A stretch of 36,120 bases of DNA, taken from NCBI RefSeq assembly GCF_001434255.1, contig NZ_AZEY01000068.1:1-36120 (forward strand). Reading direction: 5' to 3'. Shown piece after piece: positions 18,775-28,653 of this stretch. The stretch's first letter is position 1. The number at the start of each line of letters is the position of its first letter. The stretch comes from Lentilactobacillus diolivorans DSM 14421. Its GTDB lineage: Bacteria; Bacillota; Bacilli; Lactobacillales; Lactobacillaceae. The notes beneath the pieces are model-generated. The model saw only the letters and a program-made list of their open reading frames with translations, did no database searches and was not told the origin of the DNA. Made by a program: the position numbers and the translations under genes.

Positions 18775-19410
18775 CTACTTTTTTGAGCTGCGAACAGCTG
18801 ATCGAATTGTTACAAACGATTTGTTAGCACCAGGGACATTACCCTTAATCAAAATGACATTATTGTCTAAGTCAGTGCTTACAATTTCCAAATTCTGAAT
18901 AGTAACCGTCTTATTACCCATACGTCCTGGTAATTTCATACCTGGAACAACTCGGTTGATAATAACACCAAGTGAACCTGGACGACGATGATATCGAGAA
19001 CCATGAGTTTCTGGTCCACGTGATTGACCATCTTTATGGATGTTACCTTGGTATCCATGACCTTTTGTGGTTCCAGTTACATCAACGCTGTCGCCTGGCT
19101 TAAAGATATCTGCTTTTACTTCATCAGCTACCTTATAATCTCCCAGCTCAACATCTTTGATTTCTTTAATGAAGCGCTTAGGAGTAGTATTTGCTTTCTT
19201 TGCATGACCTTGTTCTGGCTTATTGGTAAGCACAGCACGCTTGTCTGAGTATCCTAACTGTACAGCATCGTAACCATCATTTTCGACAGTCTTAACTTGC
19301 ATAATAACGTTAGGAGTCACTTCAACAACAGTTACTGGAACTAACTCGCCGTTATCAGTGAAGACTTGCGTCATTCCAACTTTTTTTCCTAAGATTCCTT
19401 TTCTGGTCAT
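18775..19410 (-). CDS. rplC: 50S ribosomal protein L3
   Basis: A 211-residue L3, an assembly initiator that reaches toward the peptidyl-transferase centre. [12 protein letters not shown] near the start and the loop [13 protein letters not shown] near residue 137 are diagnostic. ATG start, 27 nt behind rpsJ. Confidence 0.98.
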   Translation of the reverse strand: MTRKGILGKKVGMTQVFTDNGELVPVTVVEVTPNVIMQVKTVENDGYDAVQLGYSDKRAVLTNKPEQGHAKKANTTPKRFIKEIKDVELGDYKVADEVKADIFKPGDSVDVTGTTKGHGYQGNIHKDGQSRGPETHGSRYHRRPGSLGVIINRVVPGMKLPGRMGNKTVTIQNLEIVSTDLDNNVILIKGNVPGANKSFVTIRSAVRSSKK

Positions 19411-19437
19411 GAGTACACCTCCGATATATTGTATTTA

Positions 19438-19746
19438 TTAAAGTTTAATTTCAATGTCCACGCCACTTGGCAAGTCGAGTTTCATTAATGAATCGACTGT
19501 CTTTGGTGTTGGATTTAAAATATCGATTAGTCGTTTATGAGTCAAAATTTCAAATTGCTCACGCGCATCTTTAAATTTATGTGGTGAAGCAAGAACAGTA
19601 TAGATTGTTCGCTCAGTTGGCAATGGAATTGGGCCAGAAATAGTAGCACCAGTTCTTTGCGCAGTTGCAACAATCTTGTCTGCTGATTGATCTAGGATAC
19701 GATGTTCGTATGCTTTCAAACGAATCCGAATTTTTTGTTTTGCCAT
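19438..19746 (-). CDS. rpsJ: 30S ribosomal protein S10 (NusE)
   Basis: A 102-residue S10, also the NusE partner in transcription antitermination. [12 protein letters not shown] near the start, G-P-I-P-L-P-T-E, and H-K-R-L-I-D-I near residue 78 are signatures. I chose the ATG at 19746, with AAGGAGGG upstream; the frame stays open 90 nt further, but that part overlaps the structured leader and is not protein-like. First gene of the S10-spc-alpha block. Confidence 0.97.
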   Translation of the reverse strand: MAKQKIRIRLKAYEHRILDQSADKIVATAQRTGATISGPIPLPTERTIYTVLASPHKFKDAREQFEILTHKRLIDILNPTPKTVDSLMKLDLPSGVDIEIKL

Positions 19747-19788
19747 TGTGTTCCCTCCTTCGTCTATTTTGGAAATAGGACTAACTCC

Positions 19789-19844
19789 GTGAAAATTACC
19801 GCCAAACCCATGGCAAAGCATCCGGGTGTGTCGCAACCTTTCAC
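19789..19844 (-). ncRNA. Candidate structured leader of the S10 operon
   Basis: On the minus strand GTGAAA (19844-19839) pairs with TTTCAC (19794-19789) to close an element. Inside, GCCA-TGGGTT-TGGC forms a hairpin (19814-19801), and its loop GGGT can pair with ACCC upstream (19827-19824), giving a possible pseudoknot. The GC-rich island stands out from AT-rich flanks. Such conservation-prone leaders often regulate ribosomal operons. Structure is inferred by eye. Confidence 0.5.
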
Positions 19845-19904
19845 ATCAAAGCTAATACATAATTGATTTTGGGCAAACTAATCCCCAAAAACAAGTACTC
19901 AAAT

Positions 19905-19933
19905 AGTGTACTAAAAATTGGCGCATAAAACAA
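19905..19933 (-). promoter_or_regulatory. Candidate promoter of the S10 operon
   Basis: On the minus strand, -35 TTGTTT (19933-19928), a 17-nt spacer and -10 TACACT (19910-19905). The match is moderate. It is the best pair I found between the fusA terminator and rpsJ, and would give a leader of about 150 nt. Confidence 0.4.
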
Positions 19934-20756
19934 GTATCAGCGGTAATAAATTTATTTTGTAACATTCTTGTCACGAATCACAAAACCTTCGTTATACCTC
20001 TTTCCTTGTTAAGTAAGAAAATTTCTTAATCAATCTTTGAGGTCGCTACATCTTAAATGTCTGTTGATTTGTTATTAAGTCTTCCCTCGGTTCGAAACTT
20101 ATTTACCTAATCAGCCATGAGACTAGACGTCCTCACTTTTATCTCCCTCTGTCACGAACTGAATAACTTAATTCAAAATACGATCAGTGAAAATTTGAAG
20201 GTCGTCATTCACATTCGTAACTTGTCGTTTTAGATTCTCCACACTCACCCAACATCGTTGTAAATTTATCCGTATATCTGCTACTTATATCAACGTAGCT
20301 AAAAAATGTAAGTATCAGTTTAAAACACCTATCATCAATTCGAATTACTAGTCGCTGATAATCAAAAAGCAATTGCAAAAGTTAATCGGCGCACTCGACG
20401 GATAAACATCATTAGCCGTTTGCGATATTTCTGCAGATAAAGTCCAATCGATATATTGCAACTTCCTTAAATTTATATGGCCGTGCAAGTTACCTTTCAG
20501 CTCATTCTTAAAAAGGCCGTAAAGAACCTGGAGTGTCTCCAAAGCCCTTTCACACTTACAAAAGCATCTAATATCGTAAAGTAAAACCGACATCTCACTT
20601 GCTAATCATTTATAGCAGGAACTGATCGAAGAAAGATCATTGTTTAGATTCGGTTTTAGTAAATCAAAACTATTCTCGTTCTTAACTCACTTGATCATTC
20701 AATGGCAATTATAATTTTCAAAAACACTATAGTTGTCATTCAGAACAATGTGCAAA
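19934..20756. other. Long fusA-rpsJ spacer with possible gene debris
   Basis: About 820 nt between the fusA terminator and the S10 promoter region, with no recognisable gene. On the minus strand an 81-codon ATG frame (20593-20348) has no good ribosome site and no family match. A frame without an ATG stays open for 58 codons (20381-20205), and a third, overlapping frame for 38 codons (20284-20168). Shifted, adjacent open stretches suggest a decayed gene but do not prove one. A near-palindrome TAAGAAA-A-TTTCTTA lies at 20014-20028. An extended -10-like TGCTATAAA sits just before the 81-codon frame. Confidence 0.4.
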
Positions 20757-20757
20757 C

Positions 20758-20792
20758 AAAAAAGGTTGAACAAAATTTCTTTTGTCCAACCT
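20758..20792 (-). terminator. Strong terminator after fusA
   Basis: On the minus strand AGGTTGGACAAAA pairs with TTTTGTTCAACCT over 13 bp (one G-U) around a 4-nt loop, followed by TTTTTT. It ends the rpsL-rpsG-fusA transcript 15 nt past the fusA stop. Confidence 0.93.
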
Positions 20793-20806
20793 CAAAGAGA
20801 ATCATA

Positions 20807-22903
20807 TTATTCCCCGGTGTTGCCACCGTTCTTTTTAATAATCTCGGCTTGAATACTCTTTGGAACAGCTTCGTAATGGTCAAATGTCATTGTGAAAGTA
20901 CCACGACCTTGTGATGCAGAACGAAGAGTTGTTGCATAACCGAACATCTCAGCCAATGGAACGAATGAGTGGATAACTTCTGCGCCACTCCGACTTTCCA
21001 TCCCTTCAACACGGCCACGTCGAGCAGTAACTTGACCCATGATATCTCCCATGTATTCTTCAGGGACATTAATATCAACTTTCATGATTGGCTCAAGAAT
21101 TACTGGATCAGCCGTTTTAGCAGCGTTTCGAAGAGCTAATGATGCAGCAACTTTAAATGCAGCTTCACTAGAATCAACTTCATGATAACTTCCATCATAT
21201 AATTTGGCTTTAAGATCAACTAATGGATAGCCGGCTAAAACACCATTCGATAATGATTCCTTCAATCCCTGTTCAACAGCAGGAATGTACTCACGAGGGA
21301 CAACACCACCAACAATAGCGTCTTCAAACTCGAATCCTTTTCCTTCTTCATTCGGAGTGAATTCGATCCAAACATCACCATATTGCCCTTTACCACCTGA
21401 CTGACGAATAAATTTACCTTGAGCTGACGTTTTCTTAGTAAATGCTTCACGATATGAAACTTGTGGCGCACCAACAGTTGCTTCAACATGGAATTCACGT
21501 TTCATTCGGTCAATAATAATGTCCAAATGTAACTCACCCATTCCGGCAATCAAAGTTTCACCAGTTTCAGGGTTAGTTTCAGCCTTGAAAGTCGGATCTT
21601 CTTCTGAAAGCTTTTGTAAAGCAACATTCATCTTATCTTGGTCAGCCTTAGTCTTAGGCTCAACAGCAACTTGAATAACTGGGTCTGGAAATTCCATAGA
21701 TTCAAGGTGAAGTGGTCGGTTAACATCAGTCAACGAATCACCAGTAGTGGTGTTCTTTAAACCAATAGCAGCCGCAATATCACCAGAGAACACTTCTGGA
21801 ATTTCCTGACGATGATTTGAATGCATTTGGAGCAAACGACCAACACGTTCACGTTTGTCCTTAGTAGCATTCAAAATATATGAACCAGATTCAAGCGTAC
21901 CAGAGTAAACTCGGATATAAGTCAAACGACCAACAAAGGGGTCAGTAGCAACTTTAAATGCTAGTGCAGCAAAACTTGCATCATCATTTGCCTTTAACTC
22001 AATCTTATCACCTGTGTCAGGATCAGTTGCATTGTATGGCTTAACATCAAGAGGTGATGGCAAATAATCAATAGTAGCATCCATCAACATTTGAACGCCC
22101 TTGTTCTTAAATGCTGATCCGGCCAATACAGGGAATAACTCGAGGTTTAAGGTTGCTTTACGAATAGCAGCCTTTAATTCAGCTTTGCTGATTTCTTCGC
22201 CTTCAAGATATTTATCCATAATGTCATCGTCAACATCAGCAACCGTCTCAATTAATTGTTCACGTCGCTTATTTGCTTCTTCTTTGTACTTGTCAGGAAC
22301 ATCAACTGTGTCCCACTCAGTACCAAGTTGATCTTCATCATAAAGATCAGCCTTCATTTCAATAAGGTCAATGACCCCTTCAAAATCATCTTCAGCACCA
22401 ATTGGCATTTGGATAGGAAGTGGCTTAGCATTTAAACGGTCAGCAATCGATTGAACGGAAAAATCAAAGTTGGCACCAACTTTATCCATCTTGTTAACAA
22501 ATACGATACGAGGAACATCATAGTCTGATGCTTGCCGCCAAACAGTTTCAGTTTGTGGCTCAACACCGGCTTGAGCATCCAAAACAGCAATAGCACCATC
22601 TAGCACCCGAAGTGAACGTTCAACTTCAACCGTGAAGTCCACGTGTCCTGGGGTATCAATAATGTTGATACGATGGTCTTTCCATTGAGCAGTCGTGGCA
22701 GCAGATGTAATCGTGATACCACGTTCTTGTTCTTGTGGCATCCAGTCCATTTGTGAAGCGCCATCATGGGTTTCACCAATTTTGTGAATTTTACCAGTAT
22801 AGTACAAGATACGTTCAGTAGTTGTCGTCTTACCAGCATCAATATGGGCCATAATTCCGATATTACGAGTTTTTTCGAGCGGAAACTCTCGTTTGTTAGC
22901 CAT
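20807..22903 (-). CDS. fusA: Elongation factor G
   Basis: A 698-residue translocation GTPase. G1 is A-H-I-D-A-G-K-T (19-26), with D-T-P-G-H near residue 83 and N-K-M-D near 137. The later domains follow in full to the C-terminus, including the domain IV/V region with Y-M-G-D-I-M-G and [11 protein letters not shown] start with GGAG, 78 nt behind rpsG. No tuf gene follows, unlike enterobacteria. A terminator-like hairpin sits between rpsG and fusA, which could lower its output relative to the ribosomal proteins. Confidence 0.98.
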   Translation of the reverse strand: MANKREFPLEKTRNIGIMAHIDAGKTTTTERILYYTGKIHKIGETHDGASQMDWMPQEQERGITITSAATTAQWKDHRINIIDTPGHVDFTVEVERSLRVLDGAIAVLDAQAGVEPQTETVWRQASDYDVPRIVFVNKMDKVGANFDFSVQSIADRLNAKPLPIQMPIGAEDDFEGVIDLIEMKADLYDEDQLGTEWDTVDVPDKYKEEANKRREQLIETVADVDDDIMDKYLEGEEISKAELKAAIRKATLNLELFPVLAGSAFKNKGVQMLMDATIDYLPSPLDVKPYNATDPDTGDKIELKANDDASFAALAFKVATDPFVGRLTYIRVYSGTLESGSYILNATKDKRERVGRLLQMHSNHRQEIPEVFSGDIAAAIGLKNTTTGDSLTDVNRPLHLESMEFPDPVIQVAVEPKTKADQDKMNVALQKLSEEDPTFKAETNPETGETLIAGMGELHLDIIIDRMKREFHVEATVGAPQVSYREAFTKKTSAQGKFIRQSGGKGQYGDVWIEFTPNEEGKGFEFEDAIVGGVVPREYIPAVEQGLKESLSNGVLAGYPLVDLKAKLYDGSYHEVDSSEAAFKVAASLALRNAAKTADPVILEPIMKVDINVPEEYMGDIMGQVTARRGRVEGMESRSGAEVIHSFVPLAEMFGYATTLRSASQGRGTFTMTFDHYEAVPKSIQAEIIKKNGGNTGE

Positions 22904-22927
22904 TGTGTAACTCCTTCCGATTCGTAC

Positions 22928-22949
22928 AAAAAGTGGCCAAATTAGCCAC
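22928..22949 (-). terminator. Terminator-like hairpin between rpsG and fusA
   Basis: GTGGC-TAATTTG-GCCAC followed by TTTTT on the minus strand. The 5-bp GC-rich stem with a T-run looks like a weak intrinsic terminator inside the str operon, about 25 nt upstream of the fusA start. Confidence 0.5.
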
Positions 22950-22981
22950 CTACTAATTTAAAACTATTGGATAGCCTGATA

Positions 22982-23452
22982 TTACCAACGATAATGTGCA
23001 AATGCACGGTTAGCTTCAGCCATCCGATGTGTATCTTCACGCTTCTTAACAGCAGCACCAGTATTGTTAGCAGCATCCATGATTTCACGTGCAAGACGTT
23101 CAGTCATCGTATGCTCACCACGTGAACGTGCGTAATTAACAAGCCAACGAAGTGCCAATGTTGTCCGACGATCAGGACGAACTTCGATTGGAACTTGATA
23201 GTTAGAACCACCAACACGTCGAGCCTTTACTTCAAGTACAGGCATAACGTTCTTCATTGCTTCTTCAAAAACATCAACTGGTTCGTTGTTTGTTTCTTCT
23301 TTAATTAAATCAAATGCACCATATAAAATTTGTGATGCAGTACCACGTTTTCCGTCTAACATTAAACGGTTAATTAAACGGGTTACCAATTTTGAATTGT
23401 AAATTGGATCAGGAAGTACTTCCCGCTTTTGAACATTTCCTTTTCTAGGCAT
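22982..23452 (-). CDS. rpsG: 30S ribosomal protein S7
   Basis: A 156-residue S7, which initiates assembly of the 30S head. Signatures: M-P-R-K-G near the start, [14 protein letters not shown], and [11 protein letters not shown] near residue 77. In Escherichia coli S7 represses translation of its own operon. ATG start with GGAGG, 56 nt behind rpsL. Confidence 0.98.
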   Translation of the reverse strand: MPRKGNVQKREVLPDPIYNSKLVTRLINRLMLDGKRGTASQILYGAFDLIKEETNNEPVDVFEEAMKNVMPVLEVKARRVGGSNYQVPIEVRPDRRTTLALRWLVNYARSRGEHTMTERLAREIMDAANNTGAAVKKREDTHRMAEANRAFAHYRW

Positions 23453-23508
23453 TTCGTTATCCTCCTCATGATTCTATAAAACAAATTAATTAGATTGCAT
23501 AATGAAAA

Positions 23509-23922
23509 TTATTCTTTAGGCTTCTTAGTACCGTATTTAGAACGACCTTGACGACGATCCTGAACACCGGCAGTATCAAGAGCACCACGAATAACGTGAT
23601 AACGAACACCAGGTAAATCCTTTACACGGCCACCACGAATTAAAACAACACTATGTTCCTGAAGGTTATGACCAATTCCAGGAATATATGCAGTAACTTC
23701 GATTAGGTTTGATAAACGAACACGAGCATATTTACGTAAAGCTGAGTTAGGCTTCTTTGGTGTCATCGTACCAACACGGGTTGCAACACCTCGTTTTTGA
23801 GGGGCTGGAACAGTAACGGCCTTCTTCTTAAAACTATTGTAAGCATAGTTTAAAGCTGGTGACTTTGATTTTGAACTTCTAGAATGACGTCCTTTACGGA
23901 CCAATTGATTAATTGTAGGCAT
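23509..23922 (-). CDS. rpsL: 30S ribosomal protein S12
   Basis: A 137-residue S12 of the decoding centre. [10 protein letters not shown] puts Lys at 56 and 57, and [10 protein letters not shown] has Lys101. These are the unmutated forms at the sites where streptomycin-resistance changes arise. The ATG is preceded by AAAGGAG. First gene of rpsL-rpsG-fusA, behind a strong promoter and structured leader. Confidence 0.98.
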   Translation of the reverse strand: MPTINQLVRKGRHSRSSKSKSPALNYAYNSFKKKAVTVPAPQKRGVATRVGTMTPKKPNSALRKYARVRLSNLIEVTAYIPGIGHNLQEHSVVLIRGGRVKDLPGVRYHVIRGALDTAGVQDRRQGRSKYGTKKPKE

Positions 23923-23958
23923 CTAAAAAGTACTCCTTTCAATTTTTGTTATAAGTCC

Positions 23959-24067
23959 ACACATCCAGGCGGTTCTTTTTTATGTAAAAAGAAATGTGTA
24001 CCGCCCAACACTTTTTGTCATAAACAGTCAGCATGTCTGATTATTCAGGAATCTGTCACAAAAAGCA
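23959..24067 (-). ncRNA. Candidate structured leader of the str operon
   Basis: On the minus strand, CTTTTTGT pairs with ACAAAAAG to close an upstream part that contains CTGA-ATAA-TCAG. Downstream, GGCGGT (24005-24000) pairs with ACCGCC (23973-23968) around an inner U-rich/A-rich hairpin. The unpaired ACACAT (23999-23994) inside this stem is complementary to ATGTGT (23964-23959) just after it, so a pseudoknot is possible. Inferred by eye. Confidence 0.5.
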
Positions 24068-24075
24068 CCTTGTCT

Positions 24076-24104
24076 AATTTATCATGACTAACAAATTGTG
24101 TCAA
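24076..24104 (-). promoter_or_regulatory. Promoter of rpsL-rpsG-fusA
   Basis: On the minus strand, perfect -35 TTGACA (24104-24099), 17-nt spacer and -10 TAAATT (24081-24076) preceded by TGA, an extended -10. It predicts a leader of about 145 nt. It lies divergent to comC. Confidence 0.85.
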
Positions 24105-24187
24105 TCATTCTGAAAAATAATTTTAAATTTACGACAAAAGAACAAAACTTTAGTCGTTTTTCGTAGTTAATTATTGGAGGTAAAATC

Positions 24188-24889
24188 ATGATAATTTTAA
24201 ACTTTTTCATAGGTGCCAGTCTTGCTTCCTTTGTCAATTTGGTTGTCATTAGGAAGTGCCGCAACGAATCGATTGTTTGGCCACGTTCGCACTGCGACAC
24301 ATGTGGCAACCAATTAGGGGCGATTGATCTGATCCCGGTGCTCAGTTACATTATTCTAATTGGCAAGTGTCGCCAATGCAAACAGCACATCCCAATCAGT
24401 TCATTTTTAGTTGAAATCCTTCTTGGTGTCGCTTTTGCATCAACGCCACTTCAAATTGAAGCACTGACCTTCTTAGGTTCGATCTTGATTCTAACTTACC
24501 TGAGTTTGTTTGACCATAGAACACAACTCATTCCAACAACCGGCATTTGCCTTCTCTTTGCCAGTTGCTTCGTGGAATCTAATCAGCCACTTAGCCACAT
24601 CATTGTTGCTATATTTATTTATTTAGGTGTTCAGCTTGTCAACCGCAAGCAATTTTTTGTTGGCAGCGGTGATATCGATATTTTGTTTTGTCTATGGTTA
24701 GCATCTACCATTAATTTACTTCTTTGGACAATTTGTCTGGCATGTGTCTTTGCAACCTTTTATTTAATTATTGCTCCCTGGCCAAAAGAAAATAAAATCC
24801 CATTCGTTCCTTTTTTAACCATGGGTTACTTTATTGCTTATAGATTTTCTGATTTTCTGTCAGTTTACCCGACAACAATTGCTTTTTAG
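24188..24889 (+). CDS. comC: Prepilin peptidase, ComC/PilD type
   Basis: A 233-residue membrane aspartyl protease that cleaves and often N-methylates type IV prepilin-like proteins such as the ComG pseudopilins. Two C-x2-C pairs (Cys36/39 and Cys61/64) mark the cytoplasmic N-terminal domain. The catalytic Asp residues are Asp109 (S-L-F-D-H-R-T-Q-L-I-P) and Asp162 (G-S-G-D-I-D). The rest is hydrophobic, with about seven or eight membrane segments. GGAGG lies 7 nt before the ATG. It is the only plus-strand gene in the right three-quarters of the window, between rpsL and rpoC, and it implies that DNA-uptake genes exist elsewhere. I see no clear promoter. Confidence 0.93.
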   Translation: MIILNFFIGASLASFVNLVVIRKCRNESIVWPRSHCDTCGNQLGAIDLIPVLSYIILIGKCRQCKQHIPISSFLVEILLGVAFASTPLQIEALTFLGSILILTYLSLFDHRTQLIPTTGICLLFASCFVESNQPLSHIIVAIFIYLGVQLVNRKQFFVGSGDIDILFCLWLASTINLLLWTICLACVFATFYLIIAPWPKENKIPFVPFLTMGYFIAYRFSDFLSVYPTTIAF

Positions 24890-24905
24890 AAATTTTATAT
24901 GTATC

Positions 24906-24958
24906 AAAAAAGCGTTCAACAGCAAGCCGGTTTCCCGTTTTGCTGTTGAACGCTTTTT
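24906..24958. terminator. Bidirectional terminator between comC and rpoC
   Basis: A perfect 19-bp stem (24906-24924 with 24940-24958) has A-runs and T-runs on both sides, so it can end comC on the plus strand and rpoC on the minus strand. The 15-nt loop is GC-rich. Confidence 0.93.
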
Positions 24959-24976
24959 AACTAAATTAAGTCGTGA

Positions 24977-27900
24977 TTACTTGGTCGATTTGCTTTTACT
25001 TGCATCTTCGGCCTTCATTTTCTTTTCAAGCTCACTAATGGAATAAACACCATCAGTCGATGAGCTACCAATCTCTTCCGGCTTAATACCACGATAATCT
25101 GGCATTCCTGTTCCTGCTGGAATTAATTTACCAATGATAACATTTTCCTTTAGTCCAACAAGTGGATCGTTCTTACCACGAATAGCAGCATCGGTAAGAA
25201 CTCTTGTTGTTTCCTGGAATGATGCAGCTGACAAGAAACTGTTTGTTTCAAGAGCAGCTTTGGTAATTCCTAGCAATACCGGTCGCGATGTTGCTGGGAT
25301 TCCACCAGAAACAACCGTATCGGCATTACTATTCTTAAAGTCATTAATATCCATCAACGTACCAGGCAGCACATCAGTATCACCGGGATCCATAATCCGA
25401 ACTTTACGGAGCATTTGTCGAATCATAATTTCCACATGCTTATCTGAAACTTCCACACCCTGCATTCGATAAACTTTTTGAACTTCATGCAAGAGGTAAT
25501 TTTCAGTTGAAAGGACATCTCGAACCTTCAACAATTCCTTTGGATCAACAGAACCTTCGTTCAACGCAGATCCACGGTGAATGAAGTCACCTTCAGCAAC
25601 TTTCATTTGAGCCGTAATCGGAACTGTATAAGTTCTTGTGTCAGATTCACCTTTAATCGTGATTTCCTTAGTTCTTTCAGCGGGATTTTCTTCAATCGAT
25701 TCAACTGTACCAGTAACTTCACTGATTTCAGCTTTACCTTTTGGATTCCGAGCTTCAAAAATTTCTTGAACACGAGGAAGACCTTGGGTGATATCGGCAT
25801 TACCAGCAACACCACCAGTATGGAAGTTCCGCATCGTTAACTGAGTACCAGGTTCACCAATTGATTGGGCAGCAACAGTACCAACTGCTTCACCAACTTC
25901 AACTTCATCACCAGTAGCTAAATTACGACCATAGCATTTCTCACATACGCCGTGAACCGTGTTACAAGTAAATGCTGAACGAATCGTTACCTCAGTAATG
26001 CCAGCAGCATCAATCTTCTGGGCAGCATCTTCATTAATCATATCATTGGCTGCAACAATCACTTCACCAGTCTTAGGATTCTTAACCGTCTTGTGAGCGT
26101 ATCGACCAACAATTCGATCATAAAGTGGCTCAATCATTTCATTACCTTCACGAATAGCGCTAATGGTTAATCCACGATCAGTTCCACAATCCTTTTCACG
26201 AACGATGACATCTTGAGCCACATCAACGAGTCGACGGGTCAAGTAACCAGAGTTGGCGGTCTTAAGGGCAGTATCAGTCATTCCTTTACGAGCACCATGG
26301 GTTGAAATAAACATTTCCAAAACAGAAAGTCCCTCACGGAAGTTTGATGTGATTGGTAATTCCATGATTTCGCCGTTAGGAGCAGCCATCAAGCCACGCA
26401 TTCCGGCCAACTGAGTAAAGTTTGAAATGTTACCACGAGCACCAGAATCACTCATCATAAAAATAGGGTTTTGAGGATCTTGGGCTTCCATCAAATGTTT
26501 TTGAATAACATCTTTGGCATCATTCCAAATACCAATTACTCGTTCATAACGTTCATGGTCAGTAATTAAACCACGACGGAACTGTTTGGTAACCATGTCA
26601 ACTTTTTTATGAGCATCATCAATAATTTCTTGTTTATCAGGCAATTGCGTGATATCGGAAATACCAACGGTCAACCCAGATTTAGTTGATTCGTTATAGC
26701 CCAGATCCTTCATTCGATCAAGGAAGAAAGATGTTTCGGTTACTTTGTATTTCTTATAAACCTCGGCAATGATGTCACTTAAATACCCCTTCTTGAAAGG
26801 TGGTACTATTTTGGTATTCTGCAGATGTTCATGGATATCCTCACCAGGAGCAAGGAAGTACTTGTCATCAACAAATCCGTTTAAATTAGTTTCAGTTGGT
26901 TCATTAATATATGGGAAATCAGGAGGTAGAATCTGATTAAAGATGATTTTACCAACGGAAGTAACCAAGATTTTACCTAACTGTTCCTTAGTAAACGTCT
27001 TTTTTGCATAAACCGAAGTTTGGATTCCCACTCTTGAATGCCAATGAACAATACCGTTCTTATATGCTAATTGTGCCTCATCAGGTGAATTAAAGATCAT
27101 TCCTTCACCTTCACGACCTTTTTCTTCCATCGTTAGATAATAGTTACCGATAACCATATCCTGAGATGGCGTTACAACTGGTTTTCCATCTTTAGGTGCT
27201 AAGATATGCCCAGCAGCAAGCATTAACAATCGAGACTCGGCTTGAGCTTCATCAGACAATGGCACATGAATTGCCATTTGATCCCCATCAAAATCGGCAT
27301 TATAAGCTTCACATACCAGTGGATGAAGACGCATTGACTTTCCACTTACCAGAACAGGCTCAAATGCCTGAATTCCAAGACGGTGAAGTGTTGGCGCCCG
27401 GTTTAATAAAACTGGATGTTCTTTAATAACGTCTTCCAATACGCTAAAGACATCATCATCTTGACGCTCAATCTTCCGCTTAGCGTTCTTAATGTTAGAC
27501 GCTAACTTCCGACCAACCAATTCCTTCATGATAAACGGCTTGAATAATTCCATCGCCATCGGAACAGGCAATCCCATTTGGTTCATCTTCAAATGAGGAC
27601 CAACATCAATAACTGAACGACCAGAGTAGTCAACACGCTTACCAAGCAAGTTTTGGCGGAATCGTCCCTGCTTACCTTTCAACATGTGTGATAGTGACTT
27701 AAGTGGACGGTTACCAGGGCCTGCAACTGGTCGGCCGCGACGACCGTTATCAATTAATGCATCAACGGCTTCTTGAAGCATCCGCTTTTCGTTTTGAACG
27801 ATAATACCAGGGGCATTCAAATCAAGCAACCGCTTCAACCGATTATTACGGTTGATAACTCGACGATACAAATCATTTAAATCAGAAGTGGCAAATCGAC

Positions 27901-28639
27901 CACCTTCAAGTTGAACCATCGGTCGTAGATCAGGTGGAATAACAGGAATTGCATCCATTACCATCCATGAAAGCTTATTACCAGATTGAACGAAGGCTTC
28001 CAAAATATCCAGTCGTCGAACAGCCCGGGTTCGCTTTTGACCGGTAGCATTTTTCAATTCATCCTTTAATTCGGTAACCTCTTTGTTAACATCAACATCA
28101 TTTAACAATGTCTTAATTGCTTCGGCACCAATTTGAGCTTCAAAACGGGGACCGTATTCCTGTTTCTTATCACGATATTCCCGTTCTGAAAGCAGTTGCT
28201 TCTTTTCCATAGGTGTATTACCCGGTTCAGTAACCACATAGGAAGCAAAATAAATAATTTCTTCAAGTGCTCGTGGACTCATGTCCAATACCAAGCCCAT
28301 TCGACTTGGAATACCTTTAAAGTACCAAATATGAGTCACTGGAGCTGCTAATTCAATATGACCCATTCGTTCACGACGGACTTTTGAACGAGTTACTTCC
28401 ACACCACAGCGATCACAAACAATTCCTTTATATCGGATCCGTTTGTACTTACCGCAGGCACACTCCCAGTCCTTAGTTGGACCGAAAATCCGCTCATCGA
28501 ACAAGCCGTCTTTTTCAGGTTTTAAAGTTCGGTAGTTAATTGTCTCAGGTTTTTTAACTTCACCATAGGACCAACTACGAATTTTGTCGGGAGAGGCTAG
28601 CCCAATTTGCATACTCTCAAATTTATTAACATCGACCAC
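24977..28639 (-). CDS. rpoC: RNA polymerase beta' subunit
   Basis: A 1220-residue beta' subunit. The first zinc site is Cys60, Cys62, Cys75 and Cys78. The catalytic magnesium motif N-A-D-F-D-G-D-Q-M lies near residue 450, and a second zinc-binding region reads [11 protein letters not shown] near residue 890. The trigger-loop and bridge-helix area ([10 protein letters not shown]) is present. The start is GTG with GGGAGG 8 nt upstream, 14 nt behind rpoB. The C-terminus is Lys/Ser-rich and short, as in lactobacilli. Terminated by the hairpin at 24906-24958. Confidence 0.98.
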   Translation of the reverse strand: MVDVNKFESMQIGLASPDKIRSWSYGEVKKPETINYRTLKPEKDGLFDERIFGPTKDWECACGKYKRIRYKGIVCDRCGVEVTRSKVRRERMGHIELAAPVTHIWYFKGIPSRMGLVLDMSPRALEEIIYFASYVVTEPGNTPMEKKQLLSEREYRDKKQEYGPRFEAQIGAEAIKTLLNDVDVNKEVTELKDELKNATGQKRTRAVRRLDILEAFVQSGNKLSWMVMDAIPVIPPDLRPMVQLEGGRFATSDLNDLYRRVINRNNRLKRLLDLNAPGIIVQNEKRMLQEAVDALIDNGRRGRPVAGPGNRPLKSLSHMLKGKQGRFRQNLLGKRVDYSGRSVIDVGPHLKMNQMGLPVPMAMELFKPFIMKELVGRKLASNIKNAKRKIERQDDDVFSVLEDVIKEHPVLLNRAPTLHRLGIQAFEPVLVSGKSMRLHPLVCEAYNADFDGDQMAIHVPLSDEAQAESRLLMLAAGHILAPKDGKPVVTPSQDMVIGNYYLTMEEKGREGEGMIFNSPDEAQLAYKNGIVHWHSRVGIQTSVYAKKTFTKEQLGKILVTSVGKIIFNQILPPDFPYINEPTETNLNGFVDDKYFLAPGEDIHEHLQNTKIVPPFKKGYLSDIIAEVYKKYKVTETSFFLDRMKDLGYNESTKSGLTVGISDITQLPDKQEIIDDAHKKVDMVTKQFRRGLITDHERYERVIGIWNDAKDVIQKHLMEAQDPQNPIFMMSDSGARGNISNFTQLAGMRGLMAAPNGEIMELPITSNFREGLSVLEMFISTHGARKGMTDTALKTANSGYLTRRLVDVAQDVIVREKDCGTDRGLTISAIREGNEMIEPLYDRIVGRYAHKTVKNPKTGEVIVAANDMINEDAAQKIDAAGITEVTIRSAFTCNTVHGVCEKCYGRNLATGDEVEVGEAVGTVAAQSIGEPGTQLTMRNFHTGGVAGNADITQGLPRVQEIFEARNPKGKAEISEVTGTVESIEENPAERTKEITIKGESDTRTYTVPITAQMKVAEGDFIHRGSALNEGSVDPKELLKVRDVLSTENYLLHEVQKVYRMQGVEVSDKHVEIMIRQMLRKVRIMDPGDTDVLPGTLMDINDFKNSNADTVVSGGIPATSRPVLLGITKAALETNSFLSAASFQETTRVLTDAAIRGKNDPLVGLKENVIIGKLIPAGTGMPDYRGIKPEEIGSSSTDGVYSISELEKKMKAEDASKSKSTK

Positions 28640-28653
28640 TAGTTTGACCTCCC

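Noticed and set aside
20085-20100. GGTTCGAA, resembling a tRNA T-loop, in the fusA-rpsJ gap
   Set aside because: No T-stem, acceptor or anticodon arm can be built around it on either strand.
20702-20914. Plus-strand frame crossing the fusA terminator
   Set aside because: It passes through the terminator stem and the antisense of the fusA 3' end, and has no support as a gene.
24105-24187. Competence sigma-factor box upstream of comC
   Set aside because: TTTACGAC and CGTAG strings are present but do not match a known competence box well enough to call.
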